Positions 24,840-32,861 of a stretch of 36,841 nucleotides of DNA are shown one piece after another. The notes under the pieces are model-generated. The model saw only the letters and a list, made by a program, of their open reading frames with translations, was not told the origin of the DNA and did no database searches. The DNA is from Rhizonema sp. PD37 (GTDB taxonomy: Bacteria; Cyanobacteriota; Cyanobacteriia; Cyanobacteriales; Nostocaceae), in contig JAQYWO010000052.1 in assembly GCA_029379215.1 (NCBI GenBank), positions 1 through 36,841 of the forward strand, read 5' to 3'. Positions within the stretch are counted from its first letter, which is position 1, and the number at the start of each line of letters is the position of its first letter. Position numbers and translations under genes: made by a program.

Positions 24840-26009
24840 ATGAAAGCAGTATGCTGGCACGGTGCTAAAGATGTGCGGGTCGAAACAGTACCCGATCCAA
24901 AAATCATTAATCCGCGTGATGCGATTGTGAAAATCACGTCAACGGCGATTTGTGGTTCTGATTTACATCTTTATAACGGCTATAACCCCTCAATGAAAAA
25001 GGGTGATATCCTTGGTCATGAATTTATGGGCGAGGTTGTCGAGTTAGGTAGCTCGGTAAAAAATATTTCTATAGGCGATCGTGTTGTCGTCCCCTTTACC
25101 ATTTCCTGCGGATCTTGTTTCTTCTGCAACAAGGATTTATGGTCACTGTGCGATAACTCCAACCCCAACGCTTGGATGGCAGAAAAACTCTTAGGTCATT
25201 CGCCATCTGGACTTTTCGGCTATTCCCAACTTACAGGTGGCTACGCAGGCGGTCAAGCTGAATATGCCCGCGTTCCCTTTGCTGATGTTGGTTTGTTCAA
25301 AATTCCTGATGGATTGAGTGACGAACAAGTCCTATTTCTTACAGATATCTTCCCTACAGGATACATGGCAGCGGAAAACTGCGATATTGAGCCAGGAGAT
25401 ACTGTCGCGATCTGGGGTTGTGGTCCTGTGGGACAGTTTGCCATTAAAAGCGCTTACATGCTAGGTGCTGAGCGAGTCATCGCTATTGATCGAGTTCCCG
25501 AACGTTTGAAAATGGCGTCTGAGCAAGCCAAGGCAGAAGTCCTTAACTACGAGAAGGTAGATGTTGGTGAAGCCCTCAAAGAAATGACCGGTGGGCAAGG
25601 TCCAGATTCTTGCATGGACGCCGTAGGAATGGAAGCACACGGCATGGGTCCCGATGGATTCTATGATACTGTGAAGCAAGCAGTGCGTCTAGAAACAGAC
25701 AGACCTACAGCCCTAAGGCAAGTGATTCTCGCCTGTCGCAAAGGCGGTCACGTTTCAATTCCCGGTGTTTACACTGGCTTTGTAGACAAGATCCCAATGG
25801 GTGCTCTCATGAATAAAGGTTTAACAGTCAAAACTGGACAAACGCACGTTCATAAGTATTTACGCCCTTTACTCGAACACGTCCAAAATGGCGATATCGA
25901 TCCATCTTTCATAATAACTCATCGTCTGCCTTTAGAGCAAGCACCGCACGGGTACGAAGTTTTCAACAACAAGCAGGACGAATGTATTAAAGTTGTCCTA
26001 AAACCCTAA
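24840..26009 (+). CDS. Zinc-dependent alcohol dehydrogenase (formaldehyde dehydrogenase-like)
   Basis: A 389-residue medium-chain dehydrogenase. Catalytic zinc ligands are C38 (AICGSDLH), H60 and E61 (GHEFMG). The structural zinc cysteines are C90, C93, C96 and C104. The cofactor loop is [13 protein letters not shown] long insert between the domains ([19 protein letters not shown]) fits glutathione-independent formaldehyde dehydrogenase-like and related stress-associated ADHs. AGGAG precedes the ATG. The SDR at 26060 starts 50 bases downstream with its own AAGGAG, so the two are likely an operon. Substrate is probably a small aldehyde or alcohol. Confidence 0.94.
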   Translation: MKAVCWHGAKDVRVETVPDPKIINPRDAIVKITSTAICGSDLHLYNGYNPSMKKGDILGHEFMGEVVELGSSVKNISIGDRVVVPFTISCGSCFFCNKDLWSLCDNSNPNAWMAEKLLGHSPSGLFGYSQLTGGYAGGQAEYARVPFADVGLFKIPDGLSDEQVLFLTDIFPTGYMAAENCDIEPGDTVAIWGCGPVGQFAIKSAYMLGAERVIAIDRVPERLKMASEQAKAEVLNYEKVDVGEALKEMTGGQGPDSCMDAVGMEAHGMGPDGFYDTVKQAVRLETDRPTALRQVILACRKGGHVSIPGVYTGFVDKIPMGALMNKGLTVKTGQTHVHKYLRPLLEHVQNGDIDPSFIITHRLPLEQAPHGYEVFNNKQDECIKVVLKP

Positions 26010-26059
26010 GTACAATTTTGAATTGTTTTGACCTTCACCACAATAAGGAGTAAAAGATC

Positions 26060-26866
26060 ATGGATAGTTCGTTAACTAAACCCTTAGCCGTGGTGACTGG
26101 TGCCTCTAGCGGCATCGGCTACGAACTTGCCAAACAGTTCGCTCAAAATGGCTTCGATCTCTTAGTCACTGCCACCGGAGCGAGCATCAATGAAGCCGCT
26201 CAAGCTTTCGAGGATTTGGGTGCCAAGGTTGAGACTGTACAAGCAGATCTCGCTACCTATGACGGTGTAGAGACGCTCTACAACAAGATTAAGGCAAATG
26301 GCAGACCGGTGGATGCGATCGCTATTAACGCTGGTGTAGGAGTCGGTGGCGATTTTGCCACTCAGACCGATTTGAAAGACGAACTTAATCTCATCAACCT
26401 GAACGTCGTTTCGACTGTACATCTCGCTAAACGGGTGGTGAAGGACATGGTTGATCGTGGTAAGGGACGGATTCTCTTTACCTCGTCGATCGTCTCTCAG
26501 ATGCCCAGTTCGTTCCAAGCGGTTTACGCAGCATCTAAGGCATTTGTACACTCCTTCTCAGAGGCAATACGCAACGAGTTGAAGGACACGGGCGTCACCG
26601 TCACTGCGCTCATGCCCGGAGCGACCGAAACTAACTTCTTCCACCGTGCTGGGCTAGACGACACAAAGGTAGGTACAGACGACAAGAAGGATGATCCGGC
26701 TCTTGTCGCCAAGCAGGGGTTTGAAGCGTTGATGGCAGGCAAAGACAGTGTACTCGCGGAATCGCTCAAGACGAAAATTGGGGGAGTTATCAGCAAGATT
26801 TTGCCGGACACCGTTACTGCTGAACTGAATCGCAAGCTCACTGAGCCGGGATCAGCCGACAAGTAA
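26060..26866 (+). CDS. SDR-family oxidoreductase (DltE-like)
   Basis: A 268-residue short-chain dehydrogenase with TGASSGIGYELAK (13-25), NAGVGVGGDF, the catalytic Ser in LFTSSIVSQMPS, YAASK and the late PGATETNFFHRAG. The NNAG motif is INAGVG, and the C-terminus carries an extra helical piece (GGVISKILPDTVTAELNRKL). This form is usual among DltE-type SDRs of unknown substrate. Higher GC than its left neighbour. Probably cotranscribed with the Zn-ADH. Confidence 0.93.
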   Translation: MDSSLTKPLAVVTGASSGIGYELAKQFAQNGFDLLVTATGASINEAAQAFEDLGAKVETVQADLATYDGVETLYNKIKANGRPVDAIAINAGVGVGGDFATQTDLKDELNLINLNVVSTVHLAKRVVKDMVDRGKGRILFTSSIVSQMPSSFQAVYAASKAFVHSFSEAIRNELKDTGVTVTALMPGATETNFFHRAGLDDTKVGTDDKKDDPALVAKQGFEALMAGKDSVLAESLKTKIGGVISKILPDTVTAELNRKLTEPGSADK

Positions 26867-26996
26867 TCCGCTGCGTCGCTTCATAGCTCAAGTGCCTGTA
26901 GTTATGAATCGAAATACAATGCCCCCAGCTGCAGGTAAAGCGCAGAAATCTCCAGATGACGTTTATGGTTAGGTTTAATTCTACCTCTGTACTTAA

Positions 26997-27115
26997 GAGA
27001 CATCTCCAGAAATGATGTAGGGACGTTCGCCGCGACTGCGTTCTGTGTAAGGTACGGCTGTTCGCCTAAGAGCAAGGATTTCAACAAACGCATAATTCAT
27101 TTTTGGAGATGTCTC
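26997..27115. mobile_element. 119-bp MITE with 19-bp terminal inverted repeats
   Basis: GAGACATCTCCAGAAATGA (26997-27015) is matched at the right end by the complement of GAGACATCTCCAAAAATGA (27097-27115), 18 of 19 alike. The interior has no coding capacity. A related interior lies at 10953-11006 in the other orientation. No clear target duplication is seen. Such elements are moved by a transposase elsewhere. Confidence 0.85.
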
Positions 27116-27136
27116 AGTGCTAAAACAGGAGATTTG

Positions 27137-27226
27137 ATGGAGAGCAACACAAAAACATGGTGGATCTATGCATTACTTTCAGCTTGTTTTGCGGTAAACT
27201 ACTTGATGCTCCAAGATTTTCCTTAA
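27137..27226 (+). pseudogene. EamA/DMT-family transporter, N-terminal stub
   Basis: ATG 27137 has an AGGAG site four to ten bases upstream, and reads MESNTKTWWIYALLSACFA, the start of many EamA (drug/metabolite transporter) proteins, then departs as VNYLMLQDFP and stops at 27224-27226. Only the first membrane helix is left. It lies 22 bases after the right end of the MITE, so the decay may be tied to that insertion. Confidence 0.65.
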
Positions 27227-27267
27227 GGCAACACAACCGCAGAAAAAACCTGTTATATTTTTGACTT

Positions 27268-27588
27268 TTAAGACCTTCGCTGATTAGCGCGTAAGCTTTT
27301 GAAATACTCTATGAGAAAAATCTGTCTTGAGACTCCATTTTTGGTAATCATGTATCCATAGCAATTGGATTTGTTCACCCAATCTCTGGTAAGATAACCC
27401 ATATGGAAGAGAGACTCGATAGTATCAAACAAAAAAGCGGGATCGCAATCACATCCTGAAGTGCGGATCTTCCCCATTACCTGATCAGGTACGAGCCATT
27501 TTTGATTCAAAGTAGCTATGAAAATTTGAAACTGTAGCTCCATCTCATCAAAGAAATCACCATTTTTTAGCAGCACTAATTTACTCAT
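27268..27588 (-). CDS. Hypothetical protein, winged-helix-like
   Basis: A 106-residue protein without a recognised family. The pattern VPDQVMGKIRTSGCDCDPAF, LFDTIESLFHMGYLTRDWV, YGYMITKNG is like a small winged-helix domain (a helix-loop-helix followed by a beta wing). GTG 27591 or ATG 27588 may be the start; no strong ribosome site is seen. It is divergent from chlI, so the 180-base space carries both promoters. Confidence 0.6.
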   Translation of the reverse strand: MSKLVLLKNGDFFDEMELQFQIFIATLNQKWLVPDQVMGKIRTSGCDCDPAFLFDTIESLFHMGYLTRDWVNKSNCYGYMITKNGVSRQIFLIEYFKSLRANQRRS

Positions 27589-27767
27589 CACTTGAGTCTC
27601 ACATTCTTTAGCTCATGACTTATACGTAGATTGACTACAATTATACTCAATTGTTCGGTGATTATTTAAATTCCCCTCTCAATCGAACTCATGGGAGTCA
27701 TCTCTCATACCTCTCCTATGGCACAATAAGAAACGGTAATAAAAGAAATATTGATAAGGTAATAAGC

Positions 27768-28889
27768 GTGAGTCCTACTGCTAAAGCCAAGGTGAGTGCG
27801 CGTCGCGTAGTATTTCCATTTACAGCAATTGTCGGTCAAGAAGAAATGAAACTGGCGTTGCTGTTGAACGTGATTGACCCCAAAATTGGTGGTGTAATGA
27901 TTATGGGCGATCGCGGTACTGGCAAATCCACAACTATCCGGGCGTTAGCTGACTTGCTCCCAGAAATCCCCATTGTCGCCAACGATCCATTCAATAGCGA
28001 TCCCAGCGATCCCGATTTGATGAGCGATGAAGTCCGTCAACAGTTAGAGCTTGAAGCGGAGATTCCTGTAGTTCTACGGAAAGTTCAAATGGTAGATTTA
28101 CCGCTAGGAGCAACAGAAGACCGTGTTTGCGGCACTATAGATATTGAAAAAGCTTTATCTGAAGGTGTAAAAGCTTTTGAACCGGGACTACTGGCAAAAG
28201 CTAATCGGGGTATTCTTTATGTAGATGAAGTCAACTTGCTTGATGATCACTTAGTAGATGTACTCCTTGACTCTGCTGCCAGTGGTTGGAATACAGTAGA
28301 ACGGGAAGGTATTTCTATCCGTCATCCGGCACGTTTCGTTCTCGTTGGTTCTGGTAACCCAGAAGAAGGTGAACTGCGTCCCCAACTTCTTGATCGCTTT
28401 GGAATGCACGCAGAAATTCACACTGTAAAAGAACCTGCCTTACGAGTGCAAATCGTTGAGCAACGCTCGGAATTTGACCAAGAGCCGCTAGCATTTGTCG
28501 AAAAATACAAACCACAGCAAGAAGAACTGCAACAGCAAATCATCAACTCTCAACAGCTTTTGCCATCAGTTACAATAGACTACGAAAACCGGGTGAAAAT
28601 TTCCGAAGTTTGTTCAGATCTTGATGTGGATGGCTTGCGAGGTGATATTGTTAGTAACCGCGCCGCTAAAGCCTTAGCTGCTTTTGAAAGTCGTACCGAA
28701 GTTACGCTTGATGATATTCGCCGCGTGATGACTCTATGTCTGCGTCACAGATTGCGAAAAGACCCTTTAGAATCAATGGATTCTGGCTATAAAGTAGAAA
28801 AAGCCTTCAGCCGCGTCTTTGGCGTCGAACTAACCTCGATAGATGCCACAAATAACGGAACGGGTCAAAAGTTAGGAGTTAGGAGTTAG
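27768..28889 (+). CDS. chlI: Magnesium chelatase ATPase subunit I
   Basis: A 373-residue AAA+ ATPase of the Mg-chelatase that puts magnesium into protoporphyrin IX on the way to chlorophyll. Walker A is GDRGTGKS (47-54), Walker B is [13 protein letters not shown] (near 150), sensor 1 is in [16 protein letters not shown], and [18 protein letters not shown] marks the C-terminal lid. GTG 27768 is chosen because the protein then begins [17 protein letters not shown] as cyanobacterial ChlI does; an AAGG lies ahead. The same frame is open back to 27651 with unrelated sequence. The last codons (KLGVRS) and stop are built from a tandem GTTAGGA repeat. Whether this is the sole copy is not known. Confidence 0.96.
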   Translation: MSPTAKAKVSARRVVFPFTAIVGQEEMKLALLLNVIDPKIGGVMIMGDRGTGKSTTIRALADLLPEIPIVANDPFNSDPSDPDLMSDEVRQQLELEAEIPVVLRKVQMVDLPLGATEDRVCGTIDIEKALSEGVKAFEPGLLAKANRGILYVDEVNLLDDHLVDVLLDSAASGWNTVEREGISIRHPARFVLVGSGNPEEGELRPQLLDRFGMHAEIHTVKEPALRVQIVEQRSEFDQEPLAFVEKYKPQQEELQQQIINSQQLLPSVTIDYENRVKISEVCSDLDVDGLRGDIVSNRAAKALAAFESRTEVTLDDIRRVMTLCLRHRLRKDPLESMDSGYKVEKAFSRVFGVELTSIDATNNGTGQKLGVRS

Positions 28890-28946
28890 GAAAGAATTAA
28901 AAATTAAAAATTAAAAAGAGGAGTTATTCATTTTTAATTTTTAATT
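28871..28946. repeat. Heptamer tandem repeat and AT-only hairpin after chlI
   Basis: GTTAGGA occurs three times in tandem (28871-28891), a known cyanobacterial short tandem repeat type, overlapping the end of chlI. It is followed by AATTAAAAATTAAAAA (28895-28910), which pairs perfectly with 28931-28946 to make a 16-bp AT-only stem. The stem may act in transcription ending but lacks GC. Confidence 0.85.
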
Positions 28947-28992
28947 TTGCATTTTTAATTATTTCCCACCCCCTTGTTCCAGAGGATATATT

Positions 28993-29292
28993 ATGAGATT
29001 TTGGCGCTTTTGGTTAAATACCTTTGTCTTCTATAGCCAATACAATCCACCTCAGTTTGTAGAGTTATTGATGCTCATGGTGGCGTTAGCAATGTTGGCT
29101 ATTTCTACATTTATACCAACACAGAAGCCTTACATGATTTTAGGTTTGAGCCTTGTCATTGGAGCATCTATTTCCATCTTGGTAAGAGAAGCGATCGCTC
29201 CTTCACATCAAACGCGAATCACTCAATTCACAGCATTGTTACTGCTACTCGTCAGTATTTATGGTTTTGCTGACTTGCTGCAAAATTTTTAA
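28993..29292 (+). CDS. Small three-helix membrane protein, unknown function
   Basis: A 99-residue protein with three hydrophobic segments (about 23-40, 47-67 and 80-97) and a short aromatic N-terminus (MRFWRFWLNTFVFYS). No recognised family. It follows chlI on the same strand after 100 bases of repeat DNA. A GAGG lies 5-12 bases before the ATG. Confidence 0.65.
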   Translation: MRFWRFWLNTFVFYSQYNPPQFVELLMLMVALAMLAISTFIPTQKPYMILGLSLVIGASISILVREAIAPSHQTRITQFTALLLLLVSIYGFADLLQNF

Positions 29293-29318
29293 TGAGTTAG
29301 TTGTTAGTGGACATTTTT

Positions 29319-30416
29319 TCACTCCTGACTCCATCCTTGCATTTCCACTAACTCTATACACAATTCATTAATTTCCTCCAAGTTAGGTTGGTAAGGTAGA
29401 GCAGATTCTTCGTAAACCTTTTGCATTTCGACCACTAAATTATCAGCCATTTTCATCACCTGTTCATAAGAATAATCGCCTTTGAGGATGGCTTTTAGAT
29501 CTTCAGCATCACCAATTCTTCTCCTATCTACAATCACCTCACTTTGTCGCAATATTTCCAATCCACTGCGAAGTAATCTAATGCAGTGCATCCCATGCTT
29601 GAGATCAAAGCCTGACTTTTTCTCCATTTCTGCCCTTGCAGGGTTTCTATTTTGTTGCCAAGATTGGTAAGCCTTCCATTCTCTTAAAGCTCCTTGATAG
29701 CTTTGACTTTTCTGAAGCAATCGTATAAAGTCCTTGCGACTGTTTGTTAACTTTTGTGTATAGTTCAAAGCTTCATCTGGTATAGTGTATTGTTTCAATA
29801 CTCCTTTAAAGTCTATATCAGCAGTTAGCAATTTATATAACTGTTCTGCTTCTTCTAAAAACTCAATTCGTTCTCTAATTAAAAGATAAAGGTATTCTAG
29901 AAAAGCGTTTAACTCATCTTTAATTAATGGCACTTCATCCTCTATCCCAAAATCAGATGGCAACGGTTTCTTTTGTGGTGGATTCAACAACCACTTGCGA
30001 TGAGTTTCCATCTTTTTAATTTGGGCAAAAGCATAGCCAGAATAAGTATGCTTTACCTTCTTACTTAAAAATATTTGTCTGTGGTTAATTAAGTGCTGTC
30101 CAACTGAAGTCAAGATAGGATATTCATTTAACCACAGCAATTCTAAAACATTGGGATTTCCTGCTGACAATAGCTGGATAATTTTTCTTAATTCATAGAT
30201 AACTGTATCTTTATTGTTATCAAGAAACGGAAATATTCCTTCTTCATCCCAGCCACTATCTTTTTGCTCAATGTCATCAAATCCTAAATAATAGCGTTTG
30301 GGCGCAATAAACACTCCTCTATAATCATAATCTGAATCAGGTCGATTTAATCCATAGCCGTGACTACCTGCTAACCCAACAAAAATCGTTCTTTGCTCAA
30401 CTTCAATTCTTTTCAT
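29319..30416 (-). CDS. Nucleotidyltransferase-domain protein (COG3541-like)
   Basis: A 365-residue protein whose front is a polymerase-beta-type nucleotidyltransferase core: GSHGYGLNRPDSDYDYRG (17-34), with the G-S pair and the two metal Asp at D29 and D31. The following segment TVIYELRKIIQLLSAGNPNV fits the helical end of the domain. The remaining 250 residues are mostly helical and of unknown role. It resembles large predicted nucleotidyltransferases of phage and bacteria (YcgL/COG3541); the target, RNA or small molecule, is unknown. It stands convergent with the gene at 28993. Confidence 0.85.
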   Translation of the reverse strand: MKRIEVEQRTIFVGLAGSHGYGLNRPDSDYDYRGVFIAPKRYYLGFDDIEQKDSGWDEEGIFPFLDNNKDTVIYELRKIIQLLSAGNPNVLELLWLNEYPILTSVGQHLINHRQIFLSKKVKHTYSGYAFAQIKKMETHRKWLLNPPQKKPLPSDFGIEDEVPLIKDELNAFLEYLYLLIRERIEFLEEAEQLYKLLTADIDFKGVLKQYTIPDEALNYTQKLTNSRKDFIRLLQKSQSYQGALREWKAYQSWQQNRNPARAEMEKKSGFDLKHGMHCIRLLRSGLEILRQSEVIVDRRRIGDAEDLKAILKGDYSYEQVMKMADNLVVEMQKVYEESALPYQPNLEEINELCIELVEMQGWSQE

Positions 30417-30749
30417 CCCAATGTAAGTCTAAAAAATACAATTATATTACTAAATTCATTGTATTCCAATATACCTATACATGTAGCTGTTTTCATTTGC
30501 GTTCTTGTAAAAAACCCTAATCGCCAAGAACGCATACTCTACCCGATGACTTGCTTCGGGTTGGAGAGAGGTTTACTCCATACAGAATTATATGCTCTGA
30601 TGTCGGTAAAATCACCCATAATAAAAGAACCCCACCCCGCTTGCGAGGAGAAGAAATAAAGCACAGCTTTGACGGGTTGGGTTTCAGACGGAATTAAGTT
30701 TAATTTACCGGACATGATATCAAATCTGTATCAGAATTCATTTTCACGG
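30417..30749. repeat. Intergenic stretch with a partial repeat-element copy
   Basis: No gene is found in these 333 bases. From about 30620 to 30720 it carries words shared in order with the element at 32587-32797: GAACCCCACC, CGCTTGCG, AGCACAG, GGGTTTC, ATTAAG and TACCGGACATGA, ending ACCGGACATGAT at 30707-30718. This is probably a shortened copy in the same orientation. Confidence 0.6.
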
Positions 30750-31379
30750 CTAATATTCTGAATGGTACAGCAATTGTTCGTAATCGTTTGGCGTATCAAT
30801 ATCAATATTTCCTTGGGGAAAAGGTACAGAAAACACTTGATTAAGGTTATTATTAATAACTTTTTTGGCTCCTGAGCTTTGTTTCAAAGTAGCAAGTTCC
30901 GAAAAAAATACTTGACTAAATAGAGCAGGCACGCCTATTGTGTCCGCATATTGACAAGCGATAATGGGTTTTTTTGTCAAATAATATGCATTAACGAGTT
31001 GATTAATAATTTGGGAAGACAGAAATGGTTGATCGCAAAGTACGATAACTACTGCTTCAATTTTTTGAGGAAGACTATTCAATAATAGAATACCACTATT
31101 AATTGAAGTACTCATTCCACAAGCCCAATGTAAGTTCTCAACGACTGTAATAGGAAGTTGGTTGAGTAGGGGACGAATCTGTTGTGCATATGCCCCAAGT
31201 ACGACAAGTACAGGTTCACAGACTGAAGCGATCGCCACTTCTGTAATGTACTGCACAAGAGTACGTCCCTGATAGAGCAACAGTTGTTTTGGTTTACCCA
31301 TACGAGTAGATGCACCAGCAGCAAGAATCATAATGGCTATGCTTGGTTTTTCTTCTGTTTGCTGAGTAGTAATTACCAT
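30750..31379 (-). CDS. MocA-like molybdenum cofactor cytidylyltransferase
   Basis: A 209-residue NTP-transferase-fold protein with the MobA/MocA signature LAAGASTRMGKPKQLL (about 19-34) and the metal-binding LCDQPF in the middle. MocA proteins add CMP to molybdopterin to make MCD, the cofactor form used by PaoABC-type aldehyde oxidoreductases. It is the last gene of the minus-strand operon, nine bases after the XdhC-like gene, which fits that role. GDP-transferring MobA proteins have a different motif, but a related NTP transferase cannot be excluded. Confidence 0.88.
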   Translation of the reverse strand: MVITTQQTEEKPSIAIMILAAGASTRMGKPKQLLLYQGRTLVQYITEVAIASVCEPVLVVLGAYAQQIRPLLNQLPITVVENLHWACGMSTSINSGILLLNSLPQKIEAVVIVLCDQPFLSSQIINQLVNAYYLTKKPIIACQYADTIGVPALFSQVFFSELATLKQSSGAKKVINNNLNQVFSVPFPQGNIDIDTPNDYEQLLYHSEY

Positions 31380-31388
31380 ACATGAAAA

Positions 31389-32546
31389 TTATGTAGCGAG
31401 TAGCAAATTCAAGTTACCTTTATCATATTGGTGAATTGGTTGATTGCGATTTCTCAAAAAACCACTATTACGGTTACTCAGCACTGCCTGAATTTCAGCA
31501 ATGATCGCGATCGCTATTTCTTCTGGTGTATCTGCTCCAATATCAAGACCAATAGGACTGTGGAATCTTTCTAATTGGTCACTAGTATAGACTATTCTTT
31601 GGGTAAGCAAATCCTGAAGTAATTTTTCTGTGCGATATTTTGGACCTAAAATACCGAAGTAGGATGCTGTAGATTTTAGCACTATCTTCAAAATTTCTAA
31701 GTCATCAAGGTAATTATGCGTCATTATAACAACCACTGTACTGCCATCGATAAATACTTGTTGATGTATAACCTCTCTGCGGCTAAGAATCACATCACAA
31801 GTTGTGGGAAAGCGCCCTCTAGTTGCCTCATCAGCTCGACAATCAACTACAGTAACGTGCCAACCTAATAGTTGAGCAAACTGTACTACGGGCACAACAT
31901 CATAACCTGCGCCAAATATTACTAAATGTGTGGGTGGTAAGATAACTTCGATAAAAATTTCGGCGCTTCCAAACGGTAACTGATAGTTATTTATACTTGA
32001 CTGTTGATTAACAAGAGCTGCTTGAGCATCAGCAATTAAAGATTCAGTTAAGTGTGTATCTTTAATATTAGTGATCACATGCCCATCAGAATATAGTAGC
32101 AAGCGTGACCCTAATTTTGCATCTACCGCACCTTCTAGCGCAAAAACTGTAGCAATAATACCTGAATTCTTGTTGCTCAAGCACTCTTGTATAAAGGTCA
32201 TTAGATTCGGTGTGCAATCCCAATCAAGACGTTCGATGAGAACTTGCACTATACCATTGCAGCCTAGACCGAACCCCCAAAGAATATCGTTAGAAGCAGT
32301 ATTATCATAGGTAACAACAATTGTCTCTTTATCTGACATTTGTTGGCGAGTATACTCAAATATATCATTTTCTAAGCACCCGGCACTAATTGTTCCGACA
32401 ATTTTACCTGTGTTTGTCATCAACATTTTGGCACCCGGATGCCGATAGGTTGAACCTTGAGTTTTGACGACAGTAGCGAGAAAAGCCGTTTCACCACTTT
32501 TTTGACTGGACTCAAAGGCTGCTAAAATTGCTTGTAATTCGTTCAT
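31389..32546 (-). CDS. XdhC/CoxI-family molybdoenzyme maturation protein
   Basis: A 385-residue XdhC-type protein that in relatives (PaoD, XdhC) binds the sulfurated molybdenum cofactor and inserts it into the apoenzyme. It has the N-terminal XdhC/CoxI domain (LATVVKTQGSTYRHPGAKM, ISAGCLENDI) and the C-terminal Rossmann domain (HLVIFGAGYDVVPVV, then FGILGPKYRTEKLL and GLDIGADTPEEIAIAI). ATG 32546 is preferred over TTG 32576. It sits between the oxidoreductase subunit genes and the MocA-like gene; a repeat element lies in the 315-base gap before it. Confidence 0.92.
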   Translation of the reverse strand: MNELQAILAAFESSQKSGETAFLATVVKTQGSTYRHPGAKMLMTNTGKIVGTISAGCLENDIFEYTRQQMSDKETIVVTYDNTASNDILWGFGLGCNGIVQVLIERLDWDCTPNLMTFIQECLSNKNSGIIATVFALEGAVDAKLGSRLLLYSDGHVITNIKDTHLTESLIADAQAALVNQQSSINNYQLPFGSAEIFIEVILPPTHLVIFGAGYDVVPVVQFAQLLGWHVTVVDCRADEATRGRFPTTCDVILSRREVIHQQVFIDGSTVVVIMTHNYLDDLEILKIVLKSTASYFGILGPKYRTEKLLQDLLTQRIVYTSDQLERFHSPIGLDIGADTPEEIAIAIIAEIQAVLSNRNSGFLRNRNQPIHQYDKGNLNLLLAT

Positions 32547-32586
32547 TTGATTGCTTAAATCTTGTATTAACAGCAATTTCTACTGT

Positions 32587-32797
32587 CATCAGGCTGGCTC
32601 TCATGTCCGGTTAATTAACCTAATTTTCCGTAAACACTGAACCCCACCACGCCAGTCGCCTACGGCGGGAGACCCCTCTGCAGCGCTTCCCCAACCTCTC
32701 ACCGCTTGCGGGGAGGGGGGACAAGGCACAGCGAAGAGCGGGGAGGGTTTCTTCGGTATTAAGATTATACTACCGGACATGAGATGACATCCTGATG
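32587..32797. mobile_element. 211-bp MITE-like element with ~25-bp inverted ends
   Basis: CATCAGG-CTGGCTCTCATGTCCGGT (32587-32611) is matched by the complement of 32772-32797. The core 13 bases TCTCATGTCCGGT/ACCGGACATGAGA are perfect. Between lie GC-rich dyads (GCCTACGGCGGGAGACCC, CGCTTGCGGGGAGG). No coding. It lies inside the molybdoenzyme operon, between the large subunit and XdhC-like genes. Confidence 0.7.
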
Positions 32798-32861
32798 TAA
32801 AAATCTTTTCTCATCCCACTGGGGTGTTTGACGACAAGCCGCAAGCGTCTAGGCAAATCAG

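Noticed and set aside
30393..30659. Plus-strand open frame of 88 codons
   Set aside because: It overlaps the start of the nucleotidyltransferase gene and runs into repeat DNA; no motif.
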